Shown in pieces: positions 1 through 8,129 of a stretch of DNA of 39,541 nt. The stretch spans positions 1-39,541 of IMG/VR virus record IMGVR_UViG_3300020439_000023; one strand, given 5' to 3'. The stretch's first letter is position 1. Each line of letters starts with the position of its first letter. This DNA comes from a virus. The position numbers and the translations under genes are program-made. The notes below the pieces were generated by a model that had not been told where the DNA came from, ran no database searches, and saw only the letters and a list, made by a program, of their open reading frames with translations.

Positions 1-506
1 GCAGTTTCTTGTATAAAATAGTTTTGTATCCATTCTGTCTTTTTTGGTTTTGCACTGGTCTTAAAATCTATGACTGATATCTCACCTTCCCACTCTGCAA
101 TACAATCTACTCTACCAGCAAGTTGTAGGTTATGTGAATAAAGTGGTGATTCAAGTGCATGAACAGTTCCAATTTGATTTAATTCTTTTTCTACCGAAAT
201 GAATGCTTGTTGTGTAGTTGGCATTGCACCCTTAAACTTTTCTTCAAAGTTATCATTTCTAATATAGTCTTCGAATAGTTGGTGTGCAGATGTTCCATGT
301 CTTGCAGCTTGAGTTGATATCTTGTTTGCTTTCTTTTCACCAACTCTCTTTCTCCACTTTTTAATAGCTTCTTTATTTAAAAGTCCAGTGACCGATGTCA
401 CTGATGGATACTTCTCACCTGTTGGTGTGATGTAGTATCGTTTACCATCTATATTTTCTGTAGGTAATGATTGAAAATCATAATCTAATATTTCAAAGGT
501 CTTCAT
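1..506 (-). CDS. PD-(D/E)XK exonuclease, 3' part missing
   Basis: This gene begins at ATG 506 and runs off the left edge, so only about 168 N-terminal residues are visible. Near the edge the protein reads AGRVDCIAEW followed by ISVIDFKTS. This G-x-V-D ... D-F-K-T pattern is the catalytic core of RecB/MGME1-type PD-(D/E)XK nucleases, in which the D, D and K bind metal and activate water. Marine T4-like phages commonly carry such a nuclease, presumably for DNA processing or host DNA degradation. The start overlaps the stop of the upstream gene as ATGA, which supports translational coupling. The class is fairly sure; the exact role is not. Confidence 0.75.
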   Translation of the reverse strand, partial: MKTFEILDYDFQSLPTENIDGKRYYITPTGEKYPSVTSVTGLLNKEAIKKWRKRVGEKKANKISTQAARHGTSAHQLFEDYIRNDNFEEKFKGAMPTTQQAFISVEKELNQIGTVHALESPLYSHNLQLAGRVDCIAEWEGEISVIDFKTSAKPKKTEWIQNYFIQET

Positions 507-715
507 GGAAATATTCTTTGTGGTTTTACATCCTCTGTCATTGCATCAAGTTCATTTATATCATGTTTACCATGAATTGTGACCTTAAATGTATCATCTG
601 CTTTAATAAACTCTACTTCAAATGGTAGGTCATAACCTTTACCTTGTAGAATTGCAACTCTATCATTGAACTCTCTGTATTCGTCTCTTGTTAGTATTGT
701 AGGTTTAAGTTCCAT
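503..715 (-). CDS. small hypothetical protein
   Basis: A protein of about 70 residues (MELKPTILTRDEYREF...), acidic, soluble and without Cys pairs or membrane segments. I do not recognise the family. I chose ATG 715 because a GGGAG sits about eight bases upstream and it overlaps the preceding stop by only 11 bases. An in-frame ATG at 730 with its own AGGA upstream is nearly as good. It is translationally coupled (ATGA) to the nuclease gene that follows. Its place between a 2OG oxygenase and a nuclease says little about function. Confidence 0.6.
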   Translation of the reverse strand: MELKPTILTRDEYREFNDRVAILQGKGYDLPFEVEFIKADDTFKVTIHGKHDINELDAMTEDVKPQRIFP

Positions 716-1298
716 CGTTATAACTCCCATACTCTTTACTTCCTATTTCCCCTGTATATGAAATATCAAATGATATTGAATATGATGGTTCATGACTATG
801 CCATACCACTGAATGACCTATCCAAGATGGATGTATAATCACCTTACCTTTAGGCATATTAGCAAAAGGTGCGTAATCCATATTAAAATCACTAGGGTTT
901 TTAATATCTGGAAAATACATGTTTTGATATCCAGCATTAGGATTTACATAATATGTAGTATGTCCAGCATCTTCTGGAAAAAATGTTCCAGACCATGAAC
1001 AATTTTGATGCCAATGAACTGGTAATGCACTTCTAGTTTCATCATATACATTTAACCATAACTGATTAATCTTCATAGGTTGTTCAACAAAACCTACTTC
1101 AACTATTAAATCATTTGCACACTTTAATATCTTTTCCTCTAATTCTGGTAAATCTAAATCTAATACATTAGAATTAACAACACCTTTTCTATTATGTCCA
1201 TCTACAAATTTTTCATTTTTTGGTATTTCATATTCGTAATCAATATCACCAAGAAAAAATGGTGTTTGAAACATTCCTAGCACATTCCCTTCTTTCAT
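705..1298 (-). CDS. 2OG-Fe(II) oxygenase-like protein
   Basis: About 198 residues from ATG 1298, one base past the stop of the upstream gene; a longer in-frame start at 1361 would overlap that gene by 60 bases. HWHQNCSWSGTFF in the middle and IIHPSWIGHSVVWHS ... YSISFDI at the C-terminus match the pattern of phage and bacterial putative 2OG-Fe(II) oxygenases (TIGR02466-like): HxH plus SG, then PSW-x-x-H and a late strand. The histidines are the likely iron ligands. Such enzymes hydroxylate proteins, nucleobases or small molecules; the substrate cannot be read from sequence. It is one of three 2OG-type proteins in the window. Confidence 0.7.
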   Translation of the reverse strand: MKEGNVLGMFQTPFFLGDIDYEYEIPKNEKFVDGHNRKGVVNSNVLDLDLPELEEKILKCANDLIVEVGFVEQPMKINQLWLNVYDETRSALPVHWHQNCSWSGTFFPEDAGHTTYYVNPNAGYQNMYFPDIKNPSDFNMDYAPFANMPKGKVIIHPSWIGHSVVWHSHEPSYSISFDISYTGEIGSKEYGSYNDGT

Positions 1299-1299
1299 G

Positions 1300-1866
1300 C
1301 TAATCCCCTCGTAAATCTTTACAGATTGCTTTATATGTACCAACCTGTTCTCCAGTTTCAACCACTCGTTGAACTCCTGTTTCAGTTATAATACCATCGT
1401 TGTTTACAAATGATGTATTTTCTGTCTCTAGTGTTTGACCTACTAATATAGCTTTATCATAGGTATGACTAATTTCTATCATAGGACAAAACCTTCTCAT
1501 TGCAAATAAACAATTAAGACCAGCAGTTGCATCACTAATAGCTCCTCTTGCAGGCCCACCCATTTTTGTCCTAGGGTTGTTTTCCACTGAATGAAATTCT
1601 TTTACAGTTAAAAGAGTAATAAATCCTTGTGCTTGTCCTTCTTCAACTCTGACTCTCCATCCCCAAAAGAAATCTGGGTCAATCCAGTTACATGATATCA
1701 TTTGATTAAATGCAGAAGGTCTGTTTTGTTTTTGGGTTTCAGAAAAGACACCTTCTCCTTTAATCAATCCCCTATCTTTTGATTGGGCTTTCATAGTTTC
1801 TATTAAAGTCTCATCACTTGCAAAGGGACTAAATCCTTCATTTTTTATATATTCTTTTATATTCAT
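1300..1866 (-). CDS. hot-dog fold (PaaI-like) thioesterase-like protein
   Basis: The protein has 188 residues. Residues about 67-84 (FFWGWRVRVEEGQAQGFI) followed by GGPARGAISDATAGLNC (103-119) and SHTYDKAILVGQTLETE...TGVQRVVETGEQVGTYKA resemble the hot-dog fold of PaaI/acyl-CoA thioesterases: an HGG-like loop, a central helix beginning G-A-x-x-D-A-x-x-G, then a strand with a G-x-x-L turn. The usual catalytic His/Asn before the GG is replaced here by KM, so activity is uncertain. Family assignment is by eye. If correct, it would act on acyl-CoA or acyl-ACP, and this phage also encodes an ACP (20083-20301). It overlaps its upstream neighbour by four bases. Confidence 0.5.
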   Translation of the reverse strand: MNIKEYIKNEGFSPFASDETLIETMKAQSKDRGLIKGEGVFSETQKQNRPSAFNQMISCNWIDPDFFWGWRVRVEEGQAQGFITLLTVKEFHSVENNPRTKMGGPARGAISDATAGLNCLFAMRRFCPMIEISHTYDKAILVGQTLETENTSFVNNDGIITETGVQRVVETGEQVGTYKAICKDLRGD

Positions 1867-2189
1867 TCTTTTATTATACCTTGTCTTTTTTGAATCTCTA
1901 CATGTTTTTTAATGACTTCATCTGTCTTAACTTCTTTTGCACTTCTTCTACGATGTGTCTTTGCAAGTTCTGACCTAGGATGTTTATCTGCAACTTTAGA
2001 CAACACCTCATTAAATCCACCAGACTTACCAAAATCAGTTCTTGAACCAACATTTGATACAATGTTAGGTGATGAAATTCTTTTTTCAAGATGTGGATTG
2101 TCTTCTGCAAACTTATCTAAGTCTTTATAAGACATTCTATGTTCTTCCATTTCATCTGTTTTGGTATTGTAGAATTCATATGTAGGCAT
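1863..2189 (-). CDS. FmdB-like small protein lacking the zinc ribbon cysteines
   Basis: 108 residues. The N-terminus MPTYEFYNTKTDEMEE is the signature opening of FmdB-family proteins. The Cys pairs that make the zinc ribbon in cellular members are absent, so no zinc site is expected. The rest is charged, with a Lys/Arg-rich end (HRRRSAKEVKTDEVIKKH). Proteins of this type are common in marine T4-like phages, without a known role. It starts at the last base of the preceding gene and overlaps the hot-dog gene by four bases, so the cluster 2752-1300 is probably co-translated. Confidence 0.6.
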   Translation of the reverse strand: MPTYEFYNTKTDEMEEHRMSYKDLDKFAEDNPHLEKRISSPNIVSNVGSRTDFGKSGGFNEVLSKVADKHPRSELAKTHRRRSAKEVKTDEVIKKHVEIQKRQGIIKE

Positions 2190-2752
2190 TATGATGCGTA
2201 TCCAGCGTGTGTTTCAAAATTCATAAACTCTGGCACTGGTCTATTAGTCCACTTTGCAAAGTCTTTCTTGTAGTTTATATAATAGTTTTTGTATGCCTCT
2301 ACTACATTTGATTGTTTTACATCGTTTGGCATTGCAAGATATGGGTCAACATATGGTTCTACATCAATCTGCATTGGTGCAGACTGTAACACTTCTCTGA
2401 GTTTTTTATCTGTTAGATGTACTTTACCATAACGATGTGTATATTCATCACATAAATGTGTCCACATTTCATACAACCAGTTGTAATGATTCTGTGATGC
2501 TCTAACCCATAGATTACTTGGATGTTTCACATGGGATGCTTTGTATAGTGTATTCTCCATCTTTTTGATAGGATGTTTCCATCGTTGTATTCTACGACCA
2601 CCTAGGGTCTGAGATACATATGGTTCACCATCAATAACACGATGTGCAGTTGACATCAACTGTGCATATTCAATAATCATTTTGACCACATGTTTGTCAC
2701 AATGCATTTCTGCACATGTTTTTGGGTCTTTGTCTAAGTAAAAAATATTCAT
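2189..2752 (-). CDS. conserved phage protein (MNIFYLD...CDKHVVKM family)
   Basis: I start this gene at ATG 2752 (MNIFYLDKDPKTCAEMHCDK) rather than an in-frame ATG 84 bases earlier, because the upstream gene ends at 2775 and the later start matches the family N-terminus. About 187 residues, rich in His, Trp and Tyr. The opening DKDPKTCAEMHCDKHVVKMI and the later HPSNLWVRASQNHYNWL look like a widespread phage/bacterial family sometimes compared with pyrimidine-dimer glycosylases. I cannot confirm that activity. A consensus promoter (2760-2788) would start transcription at or next to this ATG, and no Shine-Dalgarno is present. Confidence 0.65.
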   Translation of the reverse strand: MNIFYLDKDPKTCAEMHCDKHVVKMIIEYAQLMSTAHRVIDGEPYVSQTLGGRRIQRWKHPIKKMENTLYKASHVKHPSNLWVRASQNHYNWLYEMWTHLCDEYTHRYGKVHLTDKKLREVLQSAPMQIDVEPYVDPYLAMPNDVKQSNVVEAYKNYYINYKKDFAKWTNRPVPEFMNFETHAGYAS

Positions 2753-2759
2753 AATATTT

Positions 2760-2788
2760 ATTATAACCTCATAGTTATTTTTTGTCAA
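2760..2788 (-). promoter_or_regulatory. sigma70-type promoter, consensus -35/-10
   Basis: Reading the minus strand, TTGACA (2788-2783), a 17-base spacer and TATAAT (2765-2760) form a perfect consensus promoter. The -35 box lies inside the last codons or just past the stop of the 2775-3548 gene. Seven bases separate TATAAT from ATG 2752, so the transcript would start at the start codon or within a base or two of it. Confidence 0.75.
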
Positions 2789-3548
2789 AGAAAAAAGTTG
2801 CAGAGTTTCTAGGAAAAGGTGCTTCCCAAGATACACCTGTCACTTTATGAAATATATCTCCACGAAATACCACTGCACTACCACCTTTTGGACATGCAGT
2901 TGCACGAACAAAGTCTATGTCGTCATTCCAAAACAAAGTTTCTCCACCCCATTTTCTTAAATCCCATATGTCTGTTGGATTAAGATAAACTATTGCACTG
3001 TAATCCATGTAATCTTGATGAGCCCAACTAGAATCTCCATGTTGAAATGCATGGACATAACAGTTATTGTAATCTTTTACTTCAAGACCTAATGCCTCTT
3101 CAAAATGTGGTTTAAAAGTATTCCATATCTCATCAACTGTATTATGCACTACTGGATGATGTTTAAATATATCTACAGGTAATCCCCATTCTTGACCTTC
3201 TTTATCCCAGTAAGGTTCATTTCCATCATCCTTTTTTTTAAATGCTGTTGAAGCTGCTTTTGTAAATGCTTCTTGACTTCGAGATACATTCATGTACCAA
3301 GTATTTTTTTCTAATGTGCCTGTTATCTTATTAGAAAACCCACCTTCCTCTCTTACTTTTTTTATCATTTCTGGGTCACCAGTTTTATCCATACTAGGAT
3401 GTGGTGGATTACCACCATATGCAAGAAATCCTTGTATAAATGAACCATAATTGTATAAATCAGTCCACCACTTTGCAACTCTTCCTTGTTGTTCAACATC
3501 GTCAATGAGAAATATTTCTTCACCCATTAAGTCTATATTCTTATGCAT
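2775..3548 (-). CDS. 2OG-Fe(II) oxygenase
   Basis: 257 residues. The catalytic half holds SSWAHQDYMDYSAIVYLNP, GGETLFW and VVFRGDIFHKVTGVS followed by RNSATFFF. This is the HxD...H...R pattern of prolyl-4-hydroxylase-like 2OG dioxygenases: HQD and the later His bind iron and the Arg binds 2-oxoglutarate. The N-terminal half is less recognisable. The start overlaps the upstream stop by eight bases. The substrate is unknown. It could modify virion or host proteins, or nucleotides. Confidence 0.8.
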   Translation of the reverse strand: MHKNIDLMGEEIFLIDDVEQQGRVAKWWTDLYNYGSFIQGFLAYGGNPPHPSMDKTGDPEMIKKVREEGGFSNKITGTLEKNTWYMNVSRSQEAFTKAASTAFKKKDDGNEPYWDKEGQEWGLPVDIFKHHPVVHNTVDEIWNTFKPHFEEALGLEVKDYNNCYVHAFQHGDSSWAHQDYMDYSAIVYLNPTDIWDLRKWGGETLFWNDDIDFVRATACPKGGSAVVFRGDIFHKVTGVSWEAPFPRNSATFFFDKK

Positions 3549-3870
3549 TTGCTAATCTCTTTTCTTTTCTTTTTCTTGCAACTTCTCGTTTTTTTAATTG
3601 TGCTTGAACGATAATTCGTTCTTTCTTATTGAGACAACTAATATCTTTAGGGCCCCATGTTGAACCAATACGAGTTAGTTTATCACATGCAGTTAACATA
3701 TGATTCCATACATCATCTTCTGCACTTCCATTTCTATCTGTTTCGAATTCTTTTCTACTGAATCGTAGAGAGGTTGTTTTGTTCTTTTCTGCATACTTGG
3801 AGATTTCTCTACCGAGTTCTGCATAAAACAATTCTTTTGGTGTAATATCGTAATTACTAAATTTGTTCAT
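3541..3870 (-). CDS. hypothetical basic protein
   Basis: 109 residues ending in a Lys/Arg-rich tail (KKREVARKRKEKRLANA) that could bind nucleic acid or pack as a helix. No family recognised. It is the first gene behind the early-type promoter at 3904-3933 and precedes the 2OG oxygenase with an eight-base overlap. Start ATG 3870 fits the promoter position, leaving a leader of roughly 25-30 bases containing TAGGA. Confidence 0.6.
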   Translation of the reverse strand: MNKFSNYDITPKELFYAELGREISKYAEKNKTTSLRFSRKEFETDRNGSAEDDVWNHMLTACDKLTRIGSTWGPKDISCLNKKERIIVQAQLKKREVARKRKEKRLANA

Positions 3871-3903
3871 AATATAGTCCTATCATAGTATAAAATGGGT
3901 TTT

Positions 3904-3933
3904 AGTATATCAAAAAATGTACCTATAAATCAA
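3904..3933 (-). promoter_or_regulatory. early-type promoter with GGTACA spacer motif
   Basis: On the minus strand: TTGATT (-35, 3933-3928), TATA, GGTACA (3923-3918), eight bases, TATACT (-10, 3909-3904). Spacer length is 18. The same arrangement of -35, four bases, GGTACA, eight bases and -10 recurs at 10701, 11688 and 38831. It would drive 3541-3870 and the 2OG oxygenase cluster. Confidence 0.7.
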
Positions 3934-3935
3934 AT

Positions 3936-4355
3936 TTATTTTTCTGGAAACAGTTGAATAACATTATCCTTACTTTTAGGTTTTTCTTTTGATTCTTCTT
4001 TATCTTGTTCATCAATTTCTTTTTGTAGTTCTGGTGGGATAGAATAACCTAAATTATTAAGATAGTCTCCTAGGATATATGGGTCTAACATATCTTGATT
4101 CCACTCTTGTTCTTGTAGTAAATCATGACCATCTTCTTGTATTAAGTTCTGTCTACTTCTGAGATAAGTGTCACATATCATTGAAAGATGTGTAACTGCT
4201 TTGTAAAGTGATAACCAATCGTTACTCATTTGGATTGAATTATCATAATCATCTGCAAATGCAATTGACATTTTTTTGAACCATCCATCATCACTATTGA
4301 CAATCAATGCAATGTCTCCTCTTTTGAGTTTAAGAATATGTTCTTTATCTGTCAT
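3936..4355 (-). CDS. hypothetical acidic protein
   Basis: 139 residues (MTDKEHILKLKRGDIALIVN...). The C-terminus is a charged, probably disordered tail (EEQDKEE-like repeats, then DNVIQLFPEK). No domain recognised. It is separated by two bases from the putative structural gene 4358-5491, so it probably belongs to the late block starting at 6565. The last residues lie just upstream of the promoter at 3904-3933, making it the end of its operon. Confidence 0.6.
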   Translation of the reverse strand: MTDKEHILKLKRGDIALIVNSDDGWFKKMSIAFADDYDNSIQMSNDWLSLYKAVTHLSMICDTYLRSRQNLIQEDGHDLLQEQEWNQDMLDPYILGDYLNNLGYSIPPELQKEIDEQDKEESKEKPKSKDNVIQLFPEK

Positions 4356-4357
4356 AT

Positions 4358-5491
4358 TTAACTGATATTTTTACCAAATTCTACTTGTACTGAGTCTGGT
4401 ATTACTTGAGTTCCATCATTAAACCCTGCTTCATCTGGAAAGTGTTGTTTCATATCAATACCACCTTCTAAATCTTGATTACTAGTATGTTGAGCTATTA
4501 TTGGATGTCCAGCTGGTAATCCAAAAACACCACTATCGATATCTTGTAATGTAGTTTCTACTCTTGCACCACCTACAAAGTTATAACACTCTTTAAGTAA
4601 TCTTGCTTGTCCTATTACCTGTGGTGTATGTGTTACCCAAATATTATCTTGTTTTGAACTTCTTCCATATCCATTTGCAATTAACCATGTATCGACTTCA
4701 CTTGTAATTGCAGTGTTATCATTCTTTACCCATTCCATTTTATATTTCATACCAGCACCAGATACTAAAAAATCATTCATACATGTTAGTTTTGTAATAT
4801 ATGTTTCACCAGCTGTGTCTTGTTGAAGATGTCTCTCTGTATCACTTGGTGCTGGATATTCACCTGTTGTACCTTGGAATTTTGAAGCTGCATATTGTTC
4901 ATCTGTTGTTGCTAATGGGCCTTCTGATATTCTTGCTCTTGTTCTTTTTGCAACTGTGGCTTCTGGATTAACTTCATTACACATTGCTTTTTTGTAATCA
5001 GATGCATATCTCCAACATACACCTTTCTTAATAGAAGTAAATTCATCATCTTTAGTAACTTCTGTATCACCTATCCAAAAAGTAGTAGGTATTGAATATG
5101 CATCAAGTCCAGAGTTTCCTACCCACATACCAGCACCATAATTTGCAGTGTCATTTTCGTCCTCACCACTTAATGCTGGAATAACACCCATGGGTTTTCC
5201 ATCTGAATTTTGTGAACCTGTAACATTAAGTTGTTCTGGTAATTCTTCTACTTTGTTATAGTTTCTTTGTGAATCTACAAAAAACTTACCATCATATGCA
5301 CTGTTATCTTTAAACTTACCATCACGAACTATTGAACCTTCGTAATGTGTTTTCCATAATGCTCTAAAATCTGCATCTGAACATGGAGTTACATGTCCTT
5401 CATTGGAAGTAAATGTTGCCATTGATTTTAATTCATATGAATTGTCTTCTACCCATGAAGGTATAGTTTGTCCTATTGCATCTGTAGCCAT
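4358..5491 (-). CDS. putative virion structural protein, unrecognised
   Basis: 377 residues, rich in Gly, Thr, Asn and aromatic residues, no membrane segment, with four or five scattered Cys. Composition and the surrounding late-promoter block suggest a virion component (tail or capsid decoration). I recognise no motif, so this is inference from context only. Three bases separate it from the coiled-coil gene upstream, which points to co-expression with 5495-5914 and 5914-6225, possibly as partners in one assembly. Confidence 0.6.
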   Translation of the reverse strand: MATDAIGQTIPSWVEDNSYELKSMATFTSNEGHVTPCSDADFRALWKTHYEGSIVRDGKFKDNSAYDGKFFVDSQRNYNKVEELPEQLNVTGSQNSDGKPMGVIPALSGEDENDTANYGAGMWVGNSGLDAYSIPTTFWIGDTEVTKDDEFTSIKKGVCWRYASDYKKAMCNEVNPEATVAKRTRARISEGPLATTDEQYAASKFQGTTGEYPAPSDTERHLQQDTAGETYITKLTCMNDFLVSGAGMKYKMEWVKNDNTAITSEVDTWLIANGYGRSSKQDNIWVTHTPQVIGQARLLKECYNFVGGARVETTLQDIDSGVFGLPAGHPIIAQHTSNQDLEGGIDMKQHFPDEAGFNDGTQVIPDSVQVEFGKNIS

Positions 5492-5494
5492 AAT

Positions 5495-5914
5495 CTATCC
5501 CCTTGTTACTTTTTTAACTCTTTCGATTTGTTGGTTGATAATTGCCTTTCTATTAGGCCAGTAAATATATTCTTTGTCCTCATTTTCCATGAGTTTGTGC
5601 AAAAGTGGTAAGATAAGTTCTTCTGCATCTGCAAGTTGTGATTTCAATTTTGATACTGCAACATCTGTAGAACTTCCTACATTTGTTTTTGCTTCTTCCA
5701 ATTCATCTAGTGCATTAGATACTAATTTGTTGAGAACATCAACTTTTGCATCTAAATTTTCTATCTGTTCAGAATTAACTGCTCCTTTAGATGACTCTGC
5801 AACTTTCTTAAGGTCTTCTGCAATCTTCTCATTAAGAGCTGCACTTTCCCCTGTTTTAGTTGTAAGTTCATCTTGGTCTACAGCAGTGAAACCAAAATCG
5901 AAATTATCTGCCAT
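5495..5914 (-). CDS. coiled-coil hypothetical protein
   Basis: 139 residues, almost entirely heptad-like helices in the middle (residues about 25-110: Leu/Val/Ile spaced among Glu, Lys and Asp), with no Cys. The C-terminus is more basic (IINQQIERVKKVTRG). It overlaps the upstream gene by one base, and both are predicted coiled coils, suggesting a chaperone, scaffold or tail-assembly pair. No family recognised. Confidence 0.6.
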   Translation of the reverse strand: MADNFDFGFTAVDQDELTTKTGESAALNEKIAEDLKKVAESSKGAVNSEQIENLDAKVDVLNKLVSNALDELEEAKTNVGSSTDVAVSKLKSQLADAEELILPLLHKLMENEDKEYIYWPNRKAIINQQIERVKKVTRG

Positions 5915-6225
5915 TACTTCTTACCTTTACTTCTTTTTATTTTTTCTCTTGCATCAATAACTGGTTCGACAGTTTCATTACCTTCTGTTTTACCACCATC
6001 AAGAGTAGATTCAACTTCTTGTTGTTGTGCAAGTTGTTGTCTAATCTGTGCTTGAGTTTGACTTTCTGCAATTAGTATTTCTCTTAATCTTCCGATTGTT
6101 GAAAACTCTTCTGCTTTAAAAGTTCCTCTACTCGCTGCAGTATCAATAACTGCAATCATTTGTGCAAGTTCTTTTAGACCTAAAATCTGTGTTTGCATCA
6201 AATCAACTTTTTCTACTTGTTCCAT
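5914..6225 (-). CDS. small coiled-coil protein
   Basis: 103 residues: two helical stretches, including AQIRQQLAQQQEVES (Gln-rich), followed by a Lys-rich end (EKIKRSKGKK). Likely alpha-helical and perhaps oligomeric. Stop and start share a base with the next gene (TAATG-type junction). It could be a tail-assembly chaperone or scaffold; nothing in the sequence decides this. Confidence 0.6.
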   Translation of the reverse strand: MEQVEKVDLMQTQILGLKELAQMIAVIDTAASRGTFKAEEFSTIGRLREILIAESQTQAQIRQQLAQQQEVESTLDGGKTEGNETVEPVIDAREKIKRSKGKK

Positions 6226-6253
6226 AATATCTCCATACTATATTTTATTCCAA

Positions 6254-6565
6254 TTAATCTAAAGGATTACTTGGAAACCTTTTGATTGTTACTGGGACAT
6301 CACCTGTCTGAGTATCAATCTGTTTAATTACTGGTTCTTCTATGTTCCAATCACATGTAATGTTTGTGCCTGGCACGAACCATTTACTTAAGTCCCTATT
6401 GTAAATCATTTCATGAACGAGTCCACTCATAGGGTCTATAATCTTTAACAATCCCATCACTGGGTCATAATGACGAACCTCTGCAATTCTACTTACACCA
6501 TTATCAGTGTAGGTAATTGCTCTGTCTTCATCGGTTAATCCCAGTCTGTTAATTGCCTTTTCCAT
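6254..6565 (-). CDS. hypothetical small phage protein
   Basis: 103 residues (MEKAINRLGLTDEDRAITYT...), mixed alpha/beta composition with no membrane segment or Cys pair. No family recognised. It is the first gene behind a late-promoter box whose last base is only five bases before ATG 6565, and no Shine-Dalgarno is visible, so the mRNA may be leaderless. It heads a run of presumed structural genes down to 3936. Confidence 0.65.
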   Translation of the reverse strand: MEKAINRLGLTDEDRAITYTDNGVSRIAEVRHYDPVMGLLKIIDPMSGLVHEMIYNRDLSKWFVPGTNITCDWNIEEPVIKQIDTQTGDVPVTIKRFPSNPLD

Positions 6566-6570
6566 AGTAG

Positions 6571-6578
6571 TATTTATA
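6571..6578 (-). promoter_or_regulatory. T4-type late promoter box
   Basis: TATAAATA on the minus strand, the exact T4 late consensus read by gp55-type sigma factor. It lies in the 20-base gap between the 6586-7281 gene and ATG 6565. Five bases (CTACT) separate it from the ATG. Confidence 0.7.
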
Positions 6579-6585
6579 TCAATAC

Positions 6586-7281
6586 TTACTTAGGAGTTAA
6601 GTCAAATCCAGCATCTTCACAAATTTCTTTGGTAATAGATTTGAAAGGCATAGTCTTATCTTTAATTGCAAGTAAGAACTCTGCTTCAGATTTCTCAAGT
6701 GACCTTAAAGTGTTTAGGAATATTTCTTCCTGTTTTGCAACTTTGCTTGTACTGTTTGCAAGACCACCTTTTACCCAATATTGCATTCTTTTGAATACAC
6801 GAATAAATCTCTCTGGAGCCATATCCATTGCACCCTCTGGTGTGTCTGGGTCTCCAATTTGAGTTCCTTCTGGTATACCTTCTGGTAAAGTAAACTGAAC
6901 TCTGTCATCAAATGCAGCTTTAAGTGCATATTTGACATCGTTTCTACTAGTAAACTGTTTTAAAATATCAATTTTAGATTGTTTACCTTTTGTTTCTTCA
7001 ACTAATCCTAGTATCTCTACAATACTTGGATTTCTTGGAAGGTCTTTAACAGTTCTAACTTTAGTATCAGGCCCATCAAGAACTTTCTTTTGAGTTTTCC
7101 CAAGAGGTTTTTCATATTTGGACATGACATCAGCTGCATCATCTACTGCTGATGGTGGTGATGCTTGTTTTGTTAAAACTGCATCTGCTTTCTCTAAAGC
7201 AACTTCTTGTTCTTTTTCTTGAACAATTTTCTCTAGAGTTTTTTTGTTTAACGACCCTTTAGGTCTTCCTCGTTTTGCCAT
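6586..7281 (-). CDS. AT-hook-bearing conserved phage protein (DUF6433-like)
   Basis: 231 residues. The first ten are MAKRGRPKGS, whose GRP core flanked by Lys/Arg is a textbook AT-hook for the minor groove of AT-rich DNA. A charged linker (about 20-75) precedes a conserved domain, including SKIDILKQF, RVQFTLPEGIPEGTQ and RVFKRMQYWVKGG. This domain resembles a family common in marine T4-like phages (I think DUF6433). Three bases from the RNase H gene upstream. A DNA-metabolism or host-nucleoid role is plausible but unproven. Confidence 0.65.
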   Translation of the reverse strand: MAKRGRPKGSLNKKTLEKIVQEKEQEVALEKADAVLTKQASPPSAVDDAADVMSKYEKPLGKTQKKVLDGPDTKVRTVKDLPRNPSIVEILGLVEETKGKQSKIDILKQFTSRNDVKYALKAAFDDRVQFTLPEGIPEGTQIGDPDTPEGAMDMAPERFIRVFKRMQYWVKGGLANSTSKVAKQEEIFLNTLRSLEKSEAEFLLAIKDKTMPFKSITKEICEDAGFDLTPK

Positions 7282-7283
7282 AA

Positions 7284-8129
7284 TTAAAAGTCTCCAATAC
7301 TTTCTTGTAAATCCATCAATCTGTTATTGATAAAGTATGTTAGTAATCCACCTCTTGGTGCAACTACAACATTATCAAACTCTTGAAGAATTTGTTCTTT
7401 GTATTTACTAGGTATATAGGTCAAATCAATAAGACTTCTATTCCTAGATAAATTCCTGTCTACCTCACTGTCATTCATGACAAGAGGGTCTTTGATAGTG
7501 TCTCTTTTCTTCTTAGACAAAGGTCTCTGTCTCGACCCAGACACAAATACATCATCTTGAGATAAACAGTTAGGAACACCATCCCCAGTATCACCACTAA
7601 TTATGTGGTCATTGAGATACTCCAAAGCTTGTTCCTGTGTTAATTTAATATCTTTCTTTGTGATAGGTGAAAACTGTCTAACCTTACTGTATCTCTGTAA
7701 TTGTTGAAAGTCTTTATCTCCACTGATAATCATAATGTTTTCAGTGTCACCATACTTTTCACAAAGTGTCCCTATTATATCATCTGCTTCACATTTTGAT
7801 ATGTAGATATATTTATAAGGAAAATTATACTTTAATTCTTCTCTGATTACAGATATACAATCGAATATTTGATTCCAATCTTTGGTATCTTTATCTCTAG
7901 TTTTTTTACGATTTGCTTTGTAGTGTGGGAATACATCTTTTCTCCAAACATTGTAAGAATCGTCTGCAAGGACTAACTCTCCATATTTGTTTTTGTATTT
8001 CTTACGATACATTGCAAGTGATTTAAGTGCAATGTGTCTTACTAGGTCTTCACTGATAGGTTCTTGTCCACCTCTGGTTGATGCCATTAGTGATGCAATT
8101 AGAACCTGTGTTAGGTCTACTATAATCAT
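7284..8129 (-). CDS. rnh: RNase H / 5'-3' exonuclease (T4 Rnh type)
   Basis: 281 residues, close to T4 RNase H (305). Acidic metal-ligand motifs appear in the FEN/PIN-like order: MIIVDLTQ at the N-terminus, ELVLADDS, then CEADDIIGTL, IISGDKDFQQLQ and HIISGDTGDGVPN. T4 Rnh removes RNA primers and flaps from lagging-strand fragments. Start ATG 8129 overlaps the upstream gene by four bases. The GDTGDGVPN helix-hairpin-helix/metal region is intact, so the enzyme should be active. Confidence 0.9.
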   Translation of the reverse strand: MIIVDLTQVLIASLMASTRGGQEPISEDLVRHIALKSLAMYRKKYKNKYGELVLADDSYNVWRKDVFPHYKANRKKTRDKDTKDWNQIFDCISVIREELKYNFPYKYIYISKCEADDIIGTLCEKYGDTENIMIISGDKDFQQLQRYSKVRQFSPITKKDIKLTQEQALEYLNDHIISGDTGDGVPNCLSQDDVFVSGSRQRPLSKKKRDTIKDPLVMNDSEVDRNLSRNRSLIDLTYIPSKYKEQILQEFDNVVVAPRGGLLTYFINNRLMDLQESIGDF

